This document shows, piece after piece, positions 1 to 7,029 of a stretch of 17,837 nucleotides of DNA. A model generated the notes under the pieces. That model searched no databases. It was not told the DNA's origin and saw only the letters and a program-made list of their open reading frames with translations. The position numbers were made by a program, and so were the translations under genes. Every line of letters begins with the position of its first letter. The first letter of the stretch is position 1. Source of the DNA: Kiritimatiellia bacterium (lineage in GTDB: Bacteria > Verrucomicrobiota > Kiritimatiellia > RFP12 > UBA1067); assembly GCA_900767325.1 (NCBI GenBank), contig CAAFYT010000034.1, positions 1-17,837 of the forward strand. Reading direction: 5' to 3'.

Positions 1-37
1 ACAATCTGTTGATCTAACCAATTGATCTACTCCCGCC
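1..37 (-). tRNA. tRNA, probably His (GTG), cut off by the window edge
   Basis: Read on the minus strand, this is the 5' half of a tRNA: acceptor GCGGGAG, TA, a GATC/GATC D stem around a GGTTA-type D loop, then the start of an anticodon stem and loop reading TTGT at the edge. The anticodon therefore begins GT, which allows His, Asn, Asp or Tyr. A TT before the anticodon and an extra G at position -1 (base 37) favour His, but the third anticodon base is outside the window. It begins 3 nt after the CCA end of tRNA-Thr, so the two are surely one transcript. Confidence 0.7.
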
Positions 38-40
38 AAC

Positions 41-116
41 TGGAGCCAGGTAAGGGATTCGAACCCCCGACCTGCTCATTACGAATGAGCCGCACTACCA
101 ACTGTGCTAACCTGGC
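41..116 (-). tRNA. tRNA-Thr (anticodon CGT)
   Basis: A complete cloverleaf reads on the minus strand. The acceptor GCCAGGT pairs with ACCTGGC, the D stem is GCAC/GTGC, and the anticodon stem GCTCA/TGAGC holds loop TTCGTAA, giving anticodon CGT (codon ACG). The T loop is TTCGAAT on a stem with two G-U pairs. The discriminator base is U, and CCA is encoded in the DNA (41-43). It is the first gene of a two-tRNA unit with the probable tRNA-His, and its own promoter lies just upstream at 132-161. Confidence 0.95.
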
Positions 117-131
117 CTGTGATTTCCGTGT

Positions 132-161
132 AGTATACCAAACCTATCTTTTGCCCGTCAA
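132..161 (-). promoter_or_regulatory. Sigma-70-type promoter of the tRNA-Thr/tRNA-His unit
   Basis: The minus strand shows TTGACG (161-156), an 18-nt spacer and TATACT (137-132), with TG at 140-139 making an extended -10. Start of transcription would fall near 125, about 9 nt before the tRNA. The -35 box lies within the last codons of dprA (codons for Leu-Thr) and the spacer crosses the dprA stop codon. Box sequences are read directly; activity is inferred. Confidence 0.75.
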
Positions 162-1226
162 GCGCGAAATTCGATTTCCCGGAAGGAATCTGATGAAACC
201 CTTCAGGCGCAACTGCATCACAACCGAATTCACCTTCTCGACGGACAGCCCCGTCCTCTCCACCAACTCGTCAATCGACACGCCCTCGGCATCGATATGC
301 AGCATAACGAGCGACTCCTCCACGCTGTATGTCGGAACCTCGATGTCCGCTTCCTCCTCGACCGCGTGTTCGGCGAGTCGTGCCGAATGGGGTATGAGCT
401 CGTTCATTTCCGCAAGCACATCGTCCGCATTGCGCACCAGCACCGCGCCGTCGCGGATGAGCTGCAGGCAGCCAGCCGACATCCTGTTGTCGATCCGCGC
501 GGGAACCGCCATCACCGTCCGCCCCAGGTCCGCTGCGATTTCCGCAGTGATCAGCGTGCCGCTCCTGTGCGGAGCCTCCACCGCCACCACGCCGCGCGCC
601 AAAGCCGCCACCACGTGATTGCGGATCGGAAACGTCTCGCGGTCCGGAGGGCGGCCGAACGGGAATTCGCTCACGACCGCCCCGCCGTGCGATGCGATCG
701 AGCGCGCCAAATCGAGGTTCTGCTTCGGAAAGAACTCGTCCAGCGCCGACCCGATTACGCCGATCGTGACGCCGCCCGCCTCCAACGCGCCCCGGTGGGC
801 CTCCGCATCGATGCCCAGCGCCAACCCGGAGACGACCGCCCAGCCCGCCCGCGAAAGGTCGTAGGCAAGCCGATTCGCGCAATCCCTGCCGTACGGCGTC
901 GCGCGCCGTGTTCCAACGATCGCGAGCGCCGGCTTCGAAAGCGCCTTCACGTCACCCTTCACATAGAGCGCCAGAGGGCGTCCGGGGGCATGCCTCAGCT
1001 GACTCGGATAGTCGGCGTCGCCCGGCGTGAGGATCGTGACGCCCAAACGGACGGCCTTCTCGAATTCACGCCGCCAATCGACTTCCTTGCCCGTGCGCGA
1101 GACCTTTCCTTCGAAGCGCTCCCACGCCGCCACGACGCTCCCCGCCTCCTCGACGAGCTTCTCAACGGTCGAGAAGCCGACGCCTTCCGTCAGGTTGAAC
1201 GCCACGTATGCTTGACTGTCTGTCAT
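144..1226 (-). CDS. dprA: DNA-processing protein DprA (Smf)
   Basis: DprA is a cytoplasmic protein that binds incoming single-stranded DNA and loads RecA during transformation. The 360-residue protein has an N-terminal helical (SAM/HhH-like) part. The Rossmann-type DprA core follows, with GTRR at 105-108, SGLALGID at 133-140, RSGT at 221-224 and the AGCLQLIRDGA element at 251-261. A winged-helix domain occupies about 300-360. An upstream ATG at 1259 would add 11 residues but lies inside the divergent tRNA-Glu promoter zone; I chose the ATG at 1226 because homology begins at its second residue or so and an AAAAGAA precedes it. The first codons carry the tRNA-Glu -35 box and the last codons the tRNA-Thr -35 box. 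Presence of DprA alone does not show natural competence. Confidence 0.95.
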   Translation of the reverse strand: MTDSQAYVAFNLTEGVGFSTVEKLVEEAGSVVAAWERFEGKVSRTGKEVDWRREFEKAVRLGVTILTPGDADYPSQLRHAPGRPLALYVKGDVKALSKPALAIVGTRRATPYGRDCANRLAYDLSRAGWAVVSGLALGIDAEAHRGALEAGGVTIGVIGSALDEFFPKQNLDLARSIASHGGAVVSEFPFGRPPDRETFPIRNHVVAALARGVVAVEAPHRSGTLITAEIAADLGRTVMAVPARIDNRMSAGCLQLIRDGAVLVRNADDVLAEMNELIPHSARLAEHAVEEEADIEVPTYSVEESLVMLHIDAEGVSIDELVERTGLSVEKVNSVVMQLRLKGFIRFLPGNRISRLTGKR

Positions 1227-1241
1227 TTCTTTTGGTATACT
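1212..1241 (+). promoter_or_regulatory. Sigma-70-type promoter of tRNA-Glu(TTC)
   Basis: TTGACT (1212-1217), an 18-nt spacer and TATACT (1236-1241) with TG at 1233-1234 form an extended -10 promoter, about 20 nt before the tRNA. The boxes overlap the 5' end of the oppositely oriented dprA: the -35 is inside its coding sequence. The -10 contains the palindrome GTATAC, so the same bases read TATACC on the minus strand, 7 nt before the chosen dprA ATG. They could serve dprA as a weak -10, which is speculative. Confidence 0.75.
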
Positions 1242-1260
1242 ACGCCCCTGTCGAGGCATT

Positions 1261-1335
1261 GGCCCACTCGTCTATCGGCTAGGACACAGCCTTTTCATGG
1301 CTGTTAGTGGAGTTCGACTCTCCAGTGGGCTGCCA
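1261..1335 (+). tRNA. tRNA-Glu (anticodon TTC)
   Basis: The acceptor GGCCCAC pairs with GTGGGCT (a G-U first pair), followed by discriminator G and an encoded CCA (1333-1335). The anticodon loop TTTTCAT gives anticodon TTC (codons GAA/GAG), and the T arm is TGGAG-TTCGACT-CTCCA. It is the only plus-strand gene in the window and converges on the TPR gene with just 5 bp between them. Any terminator for it must therefore lie inside that gene. Its acceptor and D arm closely match the tRNA-Glu(CTC) at the other end of the window. Confidence 0.96.
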
Positions 1336-1340
1336 ACGGC

Positions 1341-2726
1341 TCAGCCCTTCCGTTGCTTCAGCGCTTGGCTGACGGCTAGCATCCGCTCCGACAGGTCCTC
1401 GAACCCGACATCCGACGAGTAGACGTCCTTGTAGTACTGGTAGGCCTTCTCGAGATCGCCCGAACCTTCCGCGCAAAGCCCCAGCTGGTAGACGACCTTC
1501 TTCTTCAACTCGTCCATCGTCGGCAGTGCATCGCGGGCGGCCTCAAGTTGCATAACGGCCATATCCGACTGCCCCTGGTTCAGGAAGCACATCGCCAGAT
1601 AGTAGAGCGCCCAAAGACGGTCCTTCGGACTCTTCTGCGCCAGCTGGAGGTGCGCCAGCGCATCATCACAATAGCCATAGGTGAAGTAGAGCTTGCCAAG
1701 CTCGAAGCGCAGATGAAGATCGTTCGGATAGCGCTCGACGCGTGCGGCGAGATCGTCGAACACGAACTGGTTCTTTTCGCACTCCATCGCCGTCGCCTCA
1801 TCCTCGCGCCCCGCCTGGCGCAACGCATCGATCTGCTGGTCGTAATACTGCACCTTCGTCTGCGACAGCATGCGGTCGAGTTCGGGATCCATCGTACCCG
1901 AGACCTCGATCGCCTGCTGCAGGACCTCGATCGCCTCGTAGAAGCGCTTGCCCTGCACGTAGAGGCGCGCCAACGCTCGGCGCGCGTTCATGTTCTTCGG
2001 CTCCGCCTCGATCTGCCGGAGCTTCTCCTGGATGAGCAATTCGGCATCCGCCCCGCCGACAACCGCCTTGTTCGCCGCATCCAGCTTCGCCGCCTGCTCC
2101 TTGTTGGCGATGAGATTCTGGAATCCCCCCTTCTTGCCGGCCGTCTCCGTCCACCCGGCGTTCATCGTCGCCTGCGCCTCGGTGTTCTTCAACAGCTGCA
2201 GCACGCGCTGGTCTCCCGGCTTGAGATCGGCGAGCTTGCGATAGGCGTCGCGCGCCTTATCCCATCTCTTCGCCATCGTATAGTAGGTCGCCACGCGCTC
2301 GAGCAGGGCGGGATCCTTGTTGGAGCACTCGTACGCCGCTTCGACGGTGATCGCCGCGTGATCGGCCTTGCCGGCCGCCTCGGCCGCCTTCACCGCCGCC
2401 TCGATGTTGTCGCCGTCGAGCGGATTGAGCGAGAGCAGCTTCTCCGCCTCGGCCATCGCCTCCGCGCCGCTCCCCTTCTTCACGAGCGCCAGAATCTTCT
2501 GCCGCGCCATCATGTATCCGAGCTTCGCGCCGAAGCCCGACTTCCCGTTCTTCCGGAAGTTCGCGATCTGCGCCGCGCGAAGGAGCTTGCGAGTCTCCAG
2601 GATGTCCGGCGCAACGGCGACCGCCTCCATCAGCATGTCCACCGCAAGTTCGTAACGCCCCGTCTCAAGCGCCTGTCGGCCGCGGTTCGTGAAGTTCTGG
2701 ACCTTCTGAGCGACATCGACCGCCAT
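1341..2726 (-). CDS. Cytoplasmic tetratricopeptide-repeat (TPR) protein, function unknown
   Basis: This 461-residue protein is built almost entirely of TPR-like helical pairs. Recognisable units include those near residues 12-45 (a GRYELAVDMLMEAV-type repeat), 135-170, 260-300 and 350-420. It has no signal peptide or membrane segment, so it is probably cytoplasmic. A basic, lysine-rich stretch near residues 55-85 interrupts the repeats. The start ATG overlaps the stop of the RAM-domain gene by 1 nt (TGATG) and is preceded by a good GGAGG, so translation is probably coupled. It is the last gene of the BamD-like/LptE-like operon. TPR proteins are protein-interaction scaffolds; nothing visible here points to a specific partner. 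Confidence 0.85.
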   Translation of the reverse strand: MAVDVAQKVQNFTNRGRQALETGRYELAVDMLMEAVAVAPDILETRKLLRAAQIANFRKNGKSGFGAKLGYMMARQKILALVKKGSGAEAMAEAEKLLSLNPLDGDNIEAAVKAAEAAGKADHAAITVEAAYECSNKDPALLERVATYYTMAKRWDKARDAYRKLADLKPGDQRVLQLLKNTEAQATMNAGWTETAGKKGGFQNLIANKEQAAKLDAANKAVVGGADAELLIQEKLRQIEAEPKNMNARRALARLYVQGKRFYEAIEVLQQAIEVSGTMDPELDRMLSQTKVQYYDQQIDALRQAGREDEATAMECEKNQFVFDDLAARVERYPNDLHLRFELGKLYFTYGYCDDALAHLQLAQKSPKDRLWALYYLAMCFLNQGQSDMAVMQLEAARDALPTMDELKKKVVYQLGLCAEGSGDLEKAYQYYKDVYSSDVGFEDLSERMLAVSQALKQRKG

Positions 2727-3028
2727 CACGACACCTCCATGCGATCTTCTCCGATCTTTCCGATCACCCCGCACGCCTTGTAGGTCTTGAGCATGAAATG
2801 CGTCGCGGTCGACAACACGCCCTCGATTGTCGCAAGGTCCTGCGCGACGAATTCGGCGACATCCTGCAGACTCTCGCCTCTGACGAACACGAGCAGATCG
2901 TATCCGCCGCTCATGAGGAAGCACGCCTCGACTTGCTCGAAGCGCGAAACGCGTTCGGCGATCCGCCCGAAGCCCGAATCCCGTTGCGGGGTGATTTTGA
3001 GTTCAATGACCGCATGCACATCGTTCAT
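2726..3028 (-). CDS. Stand-alone Lrp/AsnC ligand-binding (RAM) domain protein
   Basis: The 100-residue protein resembles only the C-terminal effector-binding half of Lrp/AsnC regulators: a beta-alpha-beta ferredoxin-like fold opening with AVIELKITP, then a GGYDLLVFV strand and a helix leading to TIEGVLSTATHFML. The DNA-binding helix-turn-helix of full-length Lrp is absent, and there is no room for one since lptE ends 9 nt upstream. RAM-only proteins in other bacteria bind amino acids as oligomers, but their roles are poorly defined. AGGAGG sits 4 nt before the ATG. Its tight linkage to the TPR gene suggests that the two products act together, which is inference. Confidence 0.85.
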   Translation of the reverse strand: MNDVHAVIELKITPQRDSGFGRIAERVSRFEQVEACFLMSGGYDLLVFVRGESLQDVAEFVAQDLATIEGVLSTATHFMLKTYKACGVIGKIGEDRMEVS

Positions 3029-3037
3029 AACGCCTCC

Positions 3038-3550
3038 TTACCACTTTAGATTCAGCACGTCATCGACGATCTGGCGGGCCAGATCCTCCAGAACCCGCCC
3101 CGATGCGTCCCGCTTCGCCGTCGTCTCGTCCTGCCCGGCGGTGAAGGTCGCGTTCGCCTGATAGATGCGATTGTCCACAAGCACTTTTCCACGCCGTCTG
3201 TCGATGACGGAAACCTCCGCCACCGCCATCATCTCATGCGCCGAGAGCCGAAGCCCCGAACGCCGATCGTAGGCCAGCGTGCCGCCGCGCGCGTCCTTGA
3301 TCACGCCCTGGATCTCCAACGCCGCGTCCTCGCCTGCGGCCAGCGCGAACGTTCCTTCGCGCTGGAACTCGCGCGCGAGCTGGCGCGCGGCGATCGCACC
3401 AAGCTCCGGGACGTCCGATTCGTTGCGAAACGTCGGCACGGCGACGCGGCGCATTTCCGCCGGAACTGCGCCGCGCCAGGAATACGCCGTTCCGCATCCG
3501 GCCAGCGCCAAGAGCGCCAAGGCGACCCCAACCCTCCAACCTTTCGTCAT
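3038..3550 (-). CDS. lptE: LptE-like LPS-assembly lipoprotein
   Basis: The 170-residue protein starts with a lipoprotein signal peptide ending in the lipobox LAGC (Cys19), so it should be anchored in a membrane, by family the outer one. The mature part matches the LptE layout: RRVAVPTFRNES strand, a helix with IAARQLAREFQREG, then strands ending in a helix DLARQIVDDVLNL. LptE plugs the LptD barrel that places LPS on the cell surface, which implies LPS. The ATG overlaps the BamD-like stop by 4 nt (ATGA) and is preceded by AAAGGAGAG. Sequence similarity across the LptE family is low, so the assignment rests on lipobox, size, strand pattern and context. Confidence 0.8.
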   Translation of the reverse strand: MTKGWRVGVALALLALAGCGTAYSWRGAVPAEMRRVAVPTFRNESDVPELGAIAARQLAREFQREGTFALAAGEDAALEIQGVIKDARGGTLAYDRRSGLRLSAHEMMAVAEVSVIDRRRGKVLVDNRIYQANATFTAGQDETTAKRDASGRVLEDLARQIVDDVLNLKW

Positions 3551-4584
3551 CTCTCTCCTTTCAACTCCGTGATGCGCGCGCGAACCGCCTCGGCGTGCGC
3601 GCTGAGCGGAAACTTCTTCAGAAAATCCTCATACGCGTTGATCGCGCTCCGCTTCGTGCGCGTCGGAGAATCGTAGAACCTCGCCTCCCGGTACTCGCCC
3701 TCCTCGATCATCGCGAGCGCCTCCGCCTGATGGTCGCGGATCTCCCGCACATCCTCCGGCCGACACGTCCGTAGCGCCGCGCGCATGAAGTCGAGCGTAT
3801 CCTGGCAGCGCGAGCGGTTGTAGCCGCGCTCGCCCAAAAGCTCCATCCGCAGCCGCGCCTCGCGCACGAGCGCCTCCTGCGCCTCGGGCGAAGCGGGGTG
3901 GAGGTTGCGGATGTTCTCGTAGACCTTCACGGCGTCCTCCCGGCGGTCTTCGTCCTCGCGGAGAGACGCGACCGTCAGCATCGCCTGCGCCGCCCACTTC
4001 GCCCCGGGCGCGCGCATCACGCACGTCTCGTACGCCTTGCGGACGTCGACGGTGTTCGCGAAGCGCACGAACATCACCTCCTTGCCGTGCTCCTGCATGA
4101 GTTGCGCGCCACGATAGAGCTGGTCGGCGACCTCGTTGCAATCGCAGTGCAACGAGTAGAAGTCGAGCAGATAGCGGAACTCCCGGAAGGAGTCGTCGTA
4201 GGATTCCAGCTTGTCGCGCAGCGTCTCGGCGAGAAGCCGCTGGGCGATCGGCGCCTCCTTCGAGACCGGCCACTCCCTCACCAACGCATCGAGCTCGCGC
4301 CGCGCCGCCGAATACTCCTCTTCCTCCAGAAGCTCCCGGCAATAGGCGAGCTGGCCGGATGCATCCGCGCGCGACGGCCCGAAGATGAAGCCGAACCAGC
4401 GCGGCTCCTTGCGCTCGGGGCTCGTGACCTCGAGGTCCGTATCGAAACCCGGATACGCCTCGCTCGCAAAACGCGCGCCCGAGATCCCGGGGCTCGCCCC
4501 GGGCGTCGGATGCTCGACGTCGCACCATGCCGTCGCCACAAGCACGGATATCGCACAGCAGATGATAGCCCCCGTCGCCTTCAT
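3547..4584 (-). CDS. BamD-like (YfiO-type) TPR protein of the outer-membrane assembly pathway
   Basis: The 345-residue protein has an N-terminal hydrophobic signal (about residues 4-19) and then TPR-like units of the BamD type: QLAYCRELLEEEEYSAARRE near 78-97, later repeats near 195-235 (AVKVYENIRNLHPASPEA), and a final one near 310-340. BamD is a lipoprotein of the BAM complex that folds outer-membrane barrels. Cys21 follows the signal, but the preceding Thr-Ala-Trp is not a standard lipobox, so lipidation is uncertain. It is somewhat longer than typical BamD. The ATG at 4584 was preferred over one at 4593 because the latter lies within the -10 box. No Shine-Dalgarno is visible. It could instead be a different periplasmic TPR protein. 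Confidence 0.75.
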   Translation of the reverse strand: MKATGAIICCAISVLVATAWCDVEHPTPGASPGISGARFASEAYPGFDTDLEVTSPERKEPRWFGFIFGPSRADASGQLAYCRELLEEEEYSAARRELDALVREWPVSKEAPIAQRLLAETLRDKLESYDDSFREFRYLLDFYSLHCDCNEVADQLYRGAQLMQEHGKEVMFVRFANTVDVRKAYETCVMRAPGAKWAAQAMLTVASLREDEDRREDAVKVYENIRNLHPASPEAQEALVREARLRMELLGERGYNRSRCQDTLDFMRAALRTCRPEDVREIRDHQAEALAMIEEGEYREARFYDSPTRTKRSAINAYEDFLKKFPLSAHAEAVRARITELKGER

Positions 4585-4591
4585 ATCGCGC

Positions 4592-4621
4592 ATTATACCA
4601 TTTCTCAGGATAGATTGCCAA
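4592..4621 (-). promoter_or_regulatory. Promoter of the BamD-like/lptE/RAM/TPR operon
   Basis: The minus strand reads TTGGCA (4621-4616), an 18-nt spacer and a consensus TATAAT (4597-4592) with TG at 4600-4599. The -35 is inside the last codons of alaS. Only 7 nt separate the -10 from the ATG at 4584, so transcription would start at or next to the A of the start codon, predicting a leaderless mRNA. Absence of a Shine-Dalgarno fits this. Confidence 0.75.
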
Positions 4622-6401
4622 TCACCGCCTTGATCCGTCGCACCCCCGCCGAACTCGACTGCTCCTTCTGGATCCTGAAACTGCCGAGTTCCCTCGTGTT
4701 CGCGACATGCGGTCCGCAGCAGATCTCCTTCGAGACGTCGCCGATCGTATAGAGCGAAACCTGGTCGCCGTACTTCGAGCCGAAGAGCGCCATCGCACCC
4801 TCCCGTTTCGCCTCTTCGACCGTCGTCATTTTCTTCGTGACCTCGATCCCCTGCTCGATCCAGCCGTTGACGAGCTTCTCGACCTCGGCGATCTGTTCGT
4901 CCGTCATCTTCTCCGGCCATGTGAAATCGAAGCGAAGCCGCTCCGCCGTGATGTTCGAGCCCTTCTGATTCGCCGTCGGCCCCAGGATCCTGTGCAGCGC
5001 CGCATGCAGAAGGTGGGTCGCCGTGTGCATGCGCGTCACCACTTCGCTGTTGTCCTGAAGCCCGGCCTTGAACGAACCCGCCGAGGTCGTGCGCGACAGC
5101 TCCTGATGCTTCCGGTTCGCCTCCTCGAAGCCGGCCTTGTCCACCGTAAGACCGGCCCTCTCCGCCATCTCCAACGTCATCTCGAACGGAAAGCCGAAGG
5201 TGTCGTAGAGCTTGAACGCGGTCTTGCCGCTGATCTCCGTCTGGTTGTGGAGCTTCAGTTGCTCGGCGACCTTGTTGAACATCGCCTCGCCCTTGTCGAG
5301 CGTCTGGTTGAAGCGATTCTCCTCGGCCTCGAGATCGAGCTTGCACGTCGCGAGGTTCTCCTTGAGTTCGGGATAGACTCCGGCGTACTTCTCGCAGACG
5401 ACCTCGGCGAGTTTGACCGTGAAACCCGGCTCGATCCCCAGCATGCGGGCGTAGCGCACCGCGCGGCGGATGAGCCGCCGAAGGACGTAGTTCGCGCCCA
5501 CGTTCCCCGGCTTCACGCCACCCTTCGGATCGCAGAGGATAAAGGTCGCCGTACGCATGTGGTCGGCGACGATGCGCTGGGCGCGGAGCGCGTCCTCGCA
5601 ATCGGCTTTCTTCATCGACTCGATCGCAGCCATGATCGGCGCGAAGATCTCGGTGTCGTACACCGTCGCCGCGCCGCTCATCATGCAGATCGTCCGCTCG
5701 ACGCCCATCCCCGTATCGACGTTGTGCCGACCGAGCGGAACGAACTCGCCCGCCTCGTTTTTGTTGTACTGCATGAAGACGTCGTTCCAGATCTCAACGT
5801 ACTTCCCGCAGGAGCAGCCGGGGCGGCAATTCGCGCCGCACTTGGGCTTGCCCGTGTCGATGAACATCTCCGTGTCGGGACCGCACGGACCCGTCGTTCC
5901 CGCCGGCCCCCACCAGTTGTCCTCGCGCGGTAGCCGGAAGATGCGCTCGTCGGGGATGCCGAGCGACCTCCAGATCTCCACCGCCTCTTCGTCGGCCGGA
6001 ATTCCATTCTCGCCCCTGAAGACCGTGACGTTCAGCTGCCGAGGGTCGAAACCCAGCTTCTCGGTCAGGAACTCGTAGCTCCACGAGATCGCCTCCTTCT
6101 TGAAGTAGTCGTTGAGCGACCAGTTGCCGAGCATCTCGAAGAACGTGAGATGGGCCGCATCGCCGACCGCGTCGATGTCGCCCGTTCTCACGCACTTCTG
6201 GACGTCCGTGAGGCGCGTTCCCGCGGGATGCTCCATCGCGCCCATCAGATAGGGGACGAGCGGGTGCATGCCTGCGGTAGTGAAAAGCACCGTTGGATCG
6301 TTCTCGGGTATGACCGAGGCGCCCGGGATGATCGCATGGCCCTTGGACTCGAAGAACTTGAGGTACGTCTCCCGGAGTTCGTCAGCTGTCAGGTTTCTCA
6401 T
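4605..6401 (-). CDS. alaS: Alanyl-tRNA synthetase lacking the C-terminal (C-Ala/DHHA1) domain
   Basis: AlaRS charges tRNA-Ala and removes wrongly attached serine or glycine. The 598-residue protein has the class II catalytic domain (FFESKGHAIIPGASVIPEND near 16-35; GTTGPCGPDTE at 168-178; NVDTGMGVER at 227-236) and the tRNA-recognition middle. The editing domain has its zinc ligands: HTATH at 459-463 and CCGPH at 561-565. It stops right after GVRRIKAVIG, where common bacterial AlaRS (around 870 residues) continue into a linker and C-Ala. A four-Cys cluster (188, 192, 196, 198) sits inside the catalytic domain. A GAGGAAGGAA precedes the ATG, 43 nt after ruvA. Only 20 bp separate its stop from the next gene, so no detached remnant exists. 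Confidence 0.95.
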   Translation of the reverse strand: MRNLTADELRETYLKFFESKGHAIIPGASVIPENDPTVLFTTAGMHPLVPYLMGAMEHPAGTRLTDVQKCVRTGDIDAVGDAAHLTFFEMLGNWSLNDYFKKEAISWSYEFLTEKLGFDPRQLNVTVFRGENGIPADEEAVEIWRSLGIPDERIFRLPREDNWWGPAGTTGPCGPDTEMFIDTGKPKCGANCRPGCSCGKYVEIWNDVFMQYNKNEAGEFVPLGRHNVDTGMGVERTICMMSGAATVYDTEIFAPIMAAIESMKKADCEDALRAQRIVADHMRTATFILCDPKGGVKPGNVGANYVLRRLIRRAVRYARMLGIEPGFTVKLAEVVCEKYAGVYPELKENLATCKLDLEAEENRFNQTLDKGEAMFNKVAEQLKLHNQTEISGKTAFKLYDTFGFPFEMTLEMAERAGLTVDKAGFEEANRKHQELSRTTSAGSFKAGLQDNSEVVTRMHTATHLLHAALHRILGPTANQKGSNITAERLRFDFTWPEKMTDEQIAEVEKLVNGWIEQGIEVTKKMTTVEEAKREGAMALFGSKYGDQVSLYTIGDVSKEICCGPHVANTRELGSFRIQKEQSSSAGVRRIKAVIGNLS

Positions 6402-6444
6402 TTTCGTTCCTTCCTCTGCTCGTTGTGTTGTTCCGTTGAAAACG

Positions 6445-7029
6445 CTATCGCGCGGCAAGGGCCAGCCGGATCGCCTGTTCGACGCTCTCGACTTCGGCGT
6501 GCGCGGCGAAAACGGACGAGAGCATCTTCGCGGCGGCTTCGTCGCCGAAGCCGAGCGCACGCAAGGCCGCGATGGAATCGGCGAGAAGCGGCGACTCGCC
6601 CGCCGCGCTCGCGCCACGCCCGGCGAAGGGGCGAACCTTGTCGCGCAGTTCAAGGCAAATCTTCTCCGCCGTCTTCTTTCCCACGCCCTTGATCGCCGAA
6701 AGACGCTTCGCCTCCCCACTCGCGATCGCAAGCGACAGCTCGCCCAACGACGCGCCGGAGAGGATGGCCATCGCAATCCTTCCGCCGACGCCGTTCACCG
6801 AGAGAAGCTTCGCGAACATTTCGCGCTCGTCTTCCGTGGCGAAGCCGAAAAGCGCTTCGTCGTCCTCGCGCACGGCGTGGAATGTCTTGATCAGCGCCTC
6901 TTCGCCTTCGCGCGGAAGCCGTTCGTAGGTGGAGAGGGGAATCACGATTTCATAGCCGACGCCCGAGGCCTCGATGACAATGCGCGTCGGGCTTTTAAGC
7001 GCCAGTATTCCTCGTATGTAGGCGATCAC
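6445..7029 (-). CDS. ruvA: Holliday junction branch migration protein RuvA
   Basis: RuvA binds four-way DNA junctions as a tetramer and recruits the RuvB motor during recombinational repair. The 194-residue protein is full length. The N-terminal OB fold begins MIAYIRGILA, two helix-hairpin-helix motifs follow at about 79-90 (NGVGGRIAMAIL) and 114-125 (KGVGKKTAEKIC), and the C-terminal RuvB-binding three-helix domain runs from about 147 (ADSIAALRALGFG). The start is GTG and overlaps the valS stop by 4 nt (GTGA), with no clear Shine-Dalgarno, so it is probably translated by coupling to valS. ruvB and ruvC are not in the window. Confidence 0.97.
   Translation of the reverse strand: MIAYIRGILALKSPTRIVIEASGVGYEIVIPLSTYERLPREGEEALIKTFHAVREDDEALFGFATEDEREMFAKLLSVNGVGGRIAMAILSGASLGELSLAIASGEAKRLSAIKGVGKKTAEKICLELRDKVRPFAGRGASAAGESPLLADSIAALRALGFGDEAAAKMLSSVFAAHAEVESVEQAIRLALAAR

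Noticed and set aside
41..116. The U discriminator of tRNA-Thr as an anomaly
   Set aside because: From memory, U at this position occurs in tRNA-Thr of other bacteria, so it is not unusual.
4584..5601. N-terminal extension of the BamD-like frame back to 5601
   Set aside because: The extension is out of frame with alaS and has a low-complexity Arg/Gly/Asp-rich composition. The promoter and signal peptide place the start at 4584.
6402..6776. Upstream extension of alaS to 6776
   Set aside because: It runs through ruvA in another frame and is Arg/Ser-rich. AlaRS homology starts at the ATG at 6401, which has a good Shine-Dalgarno.
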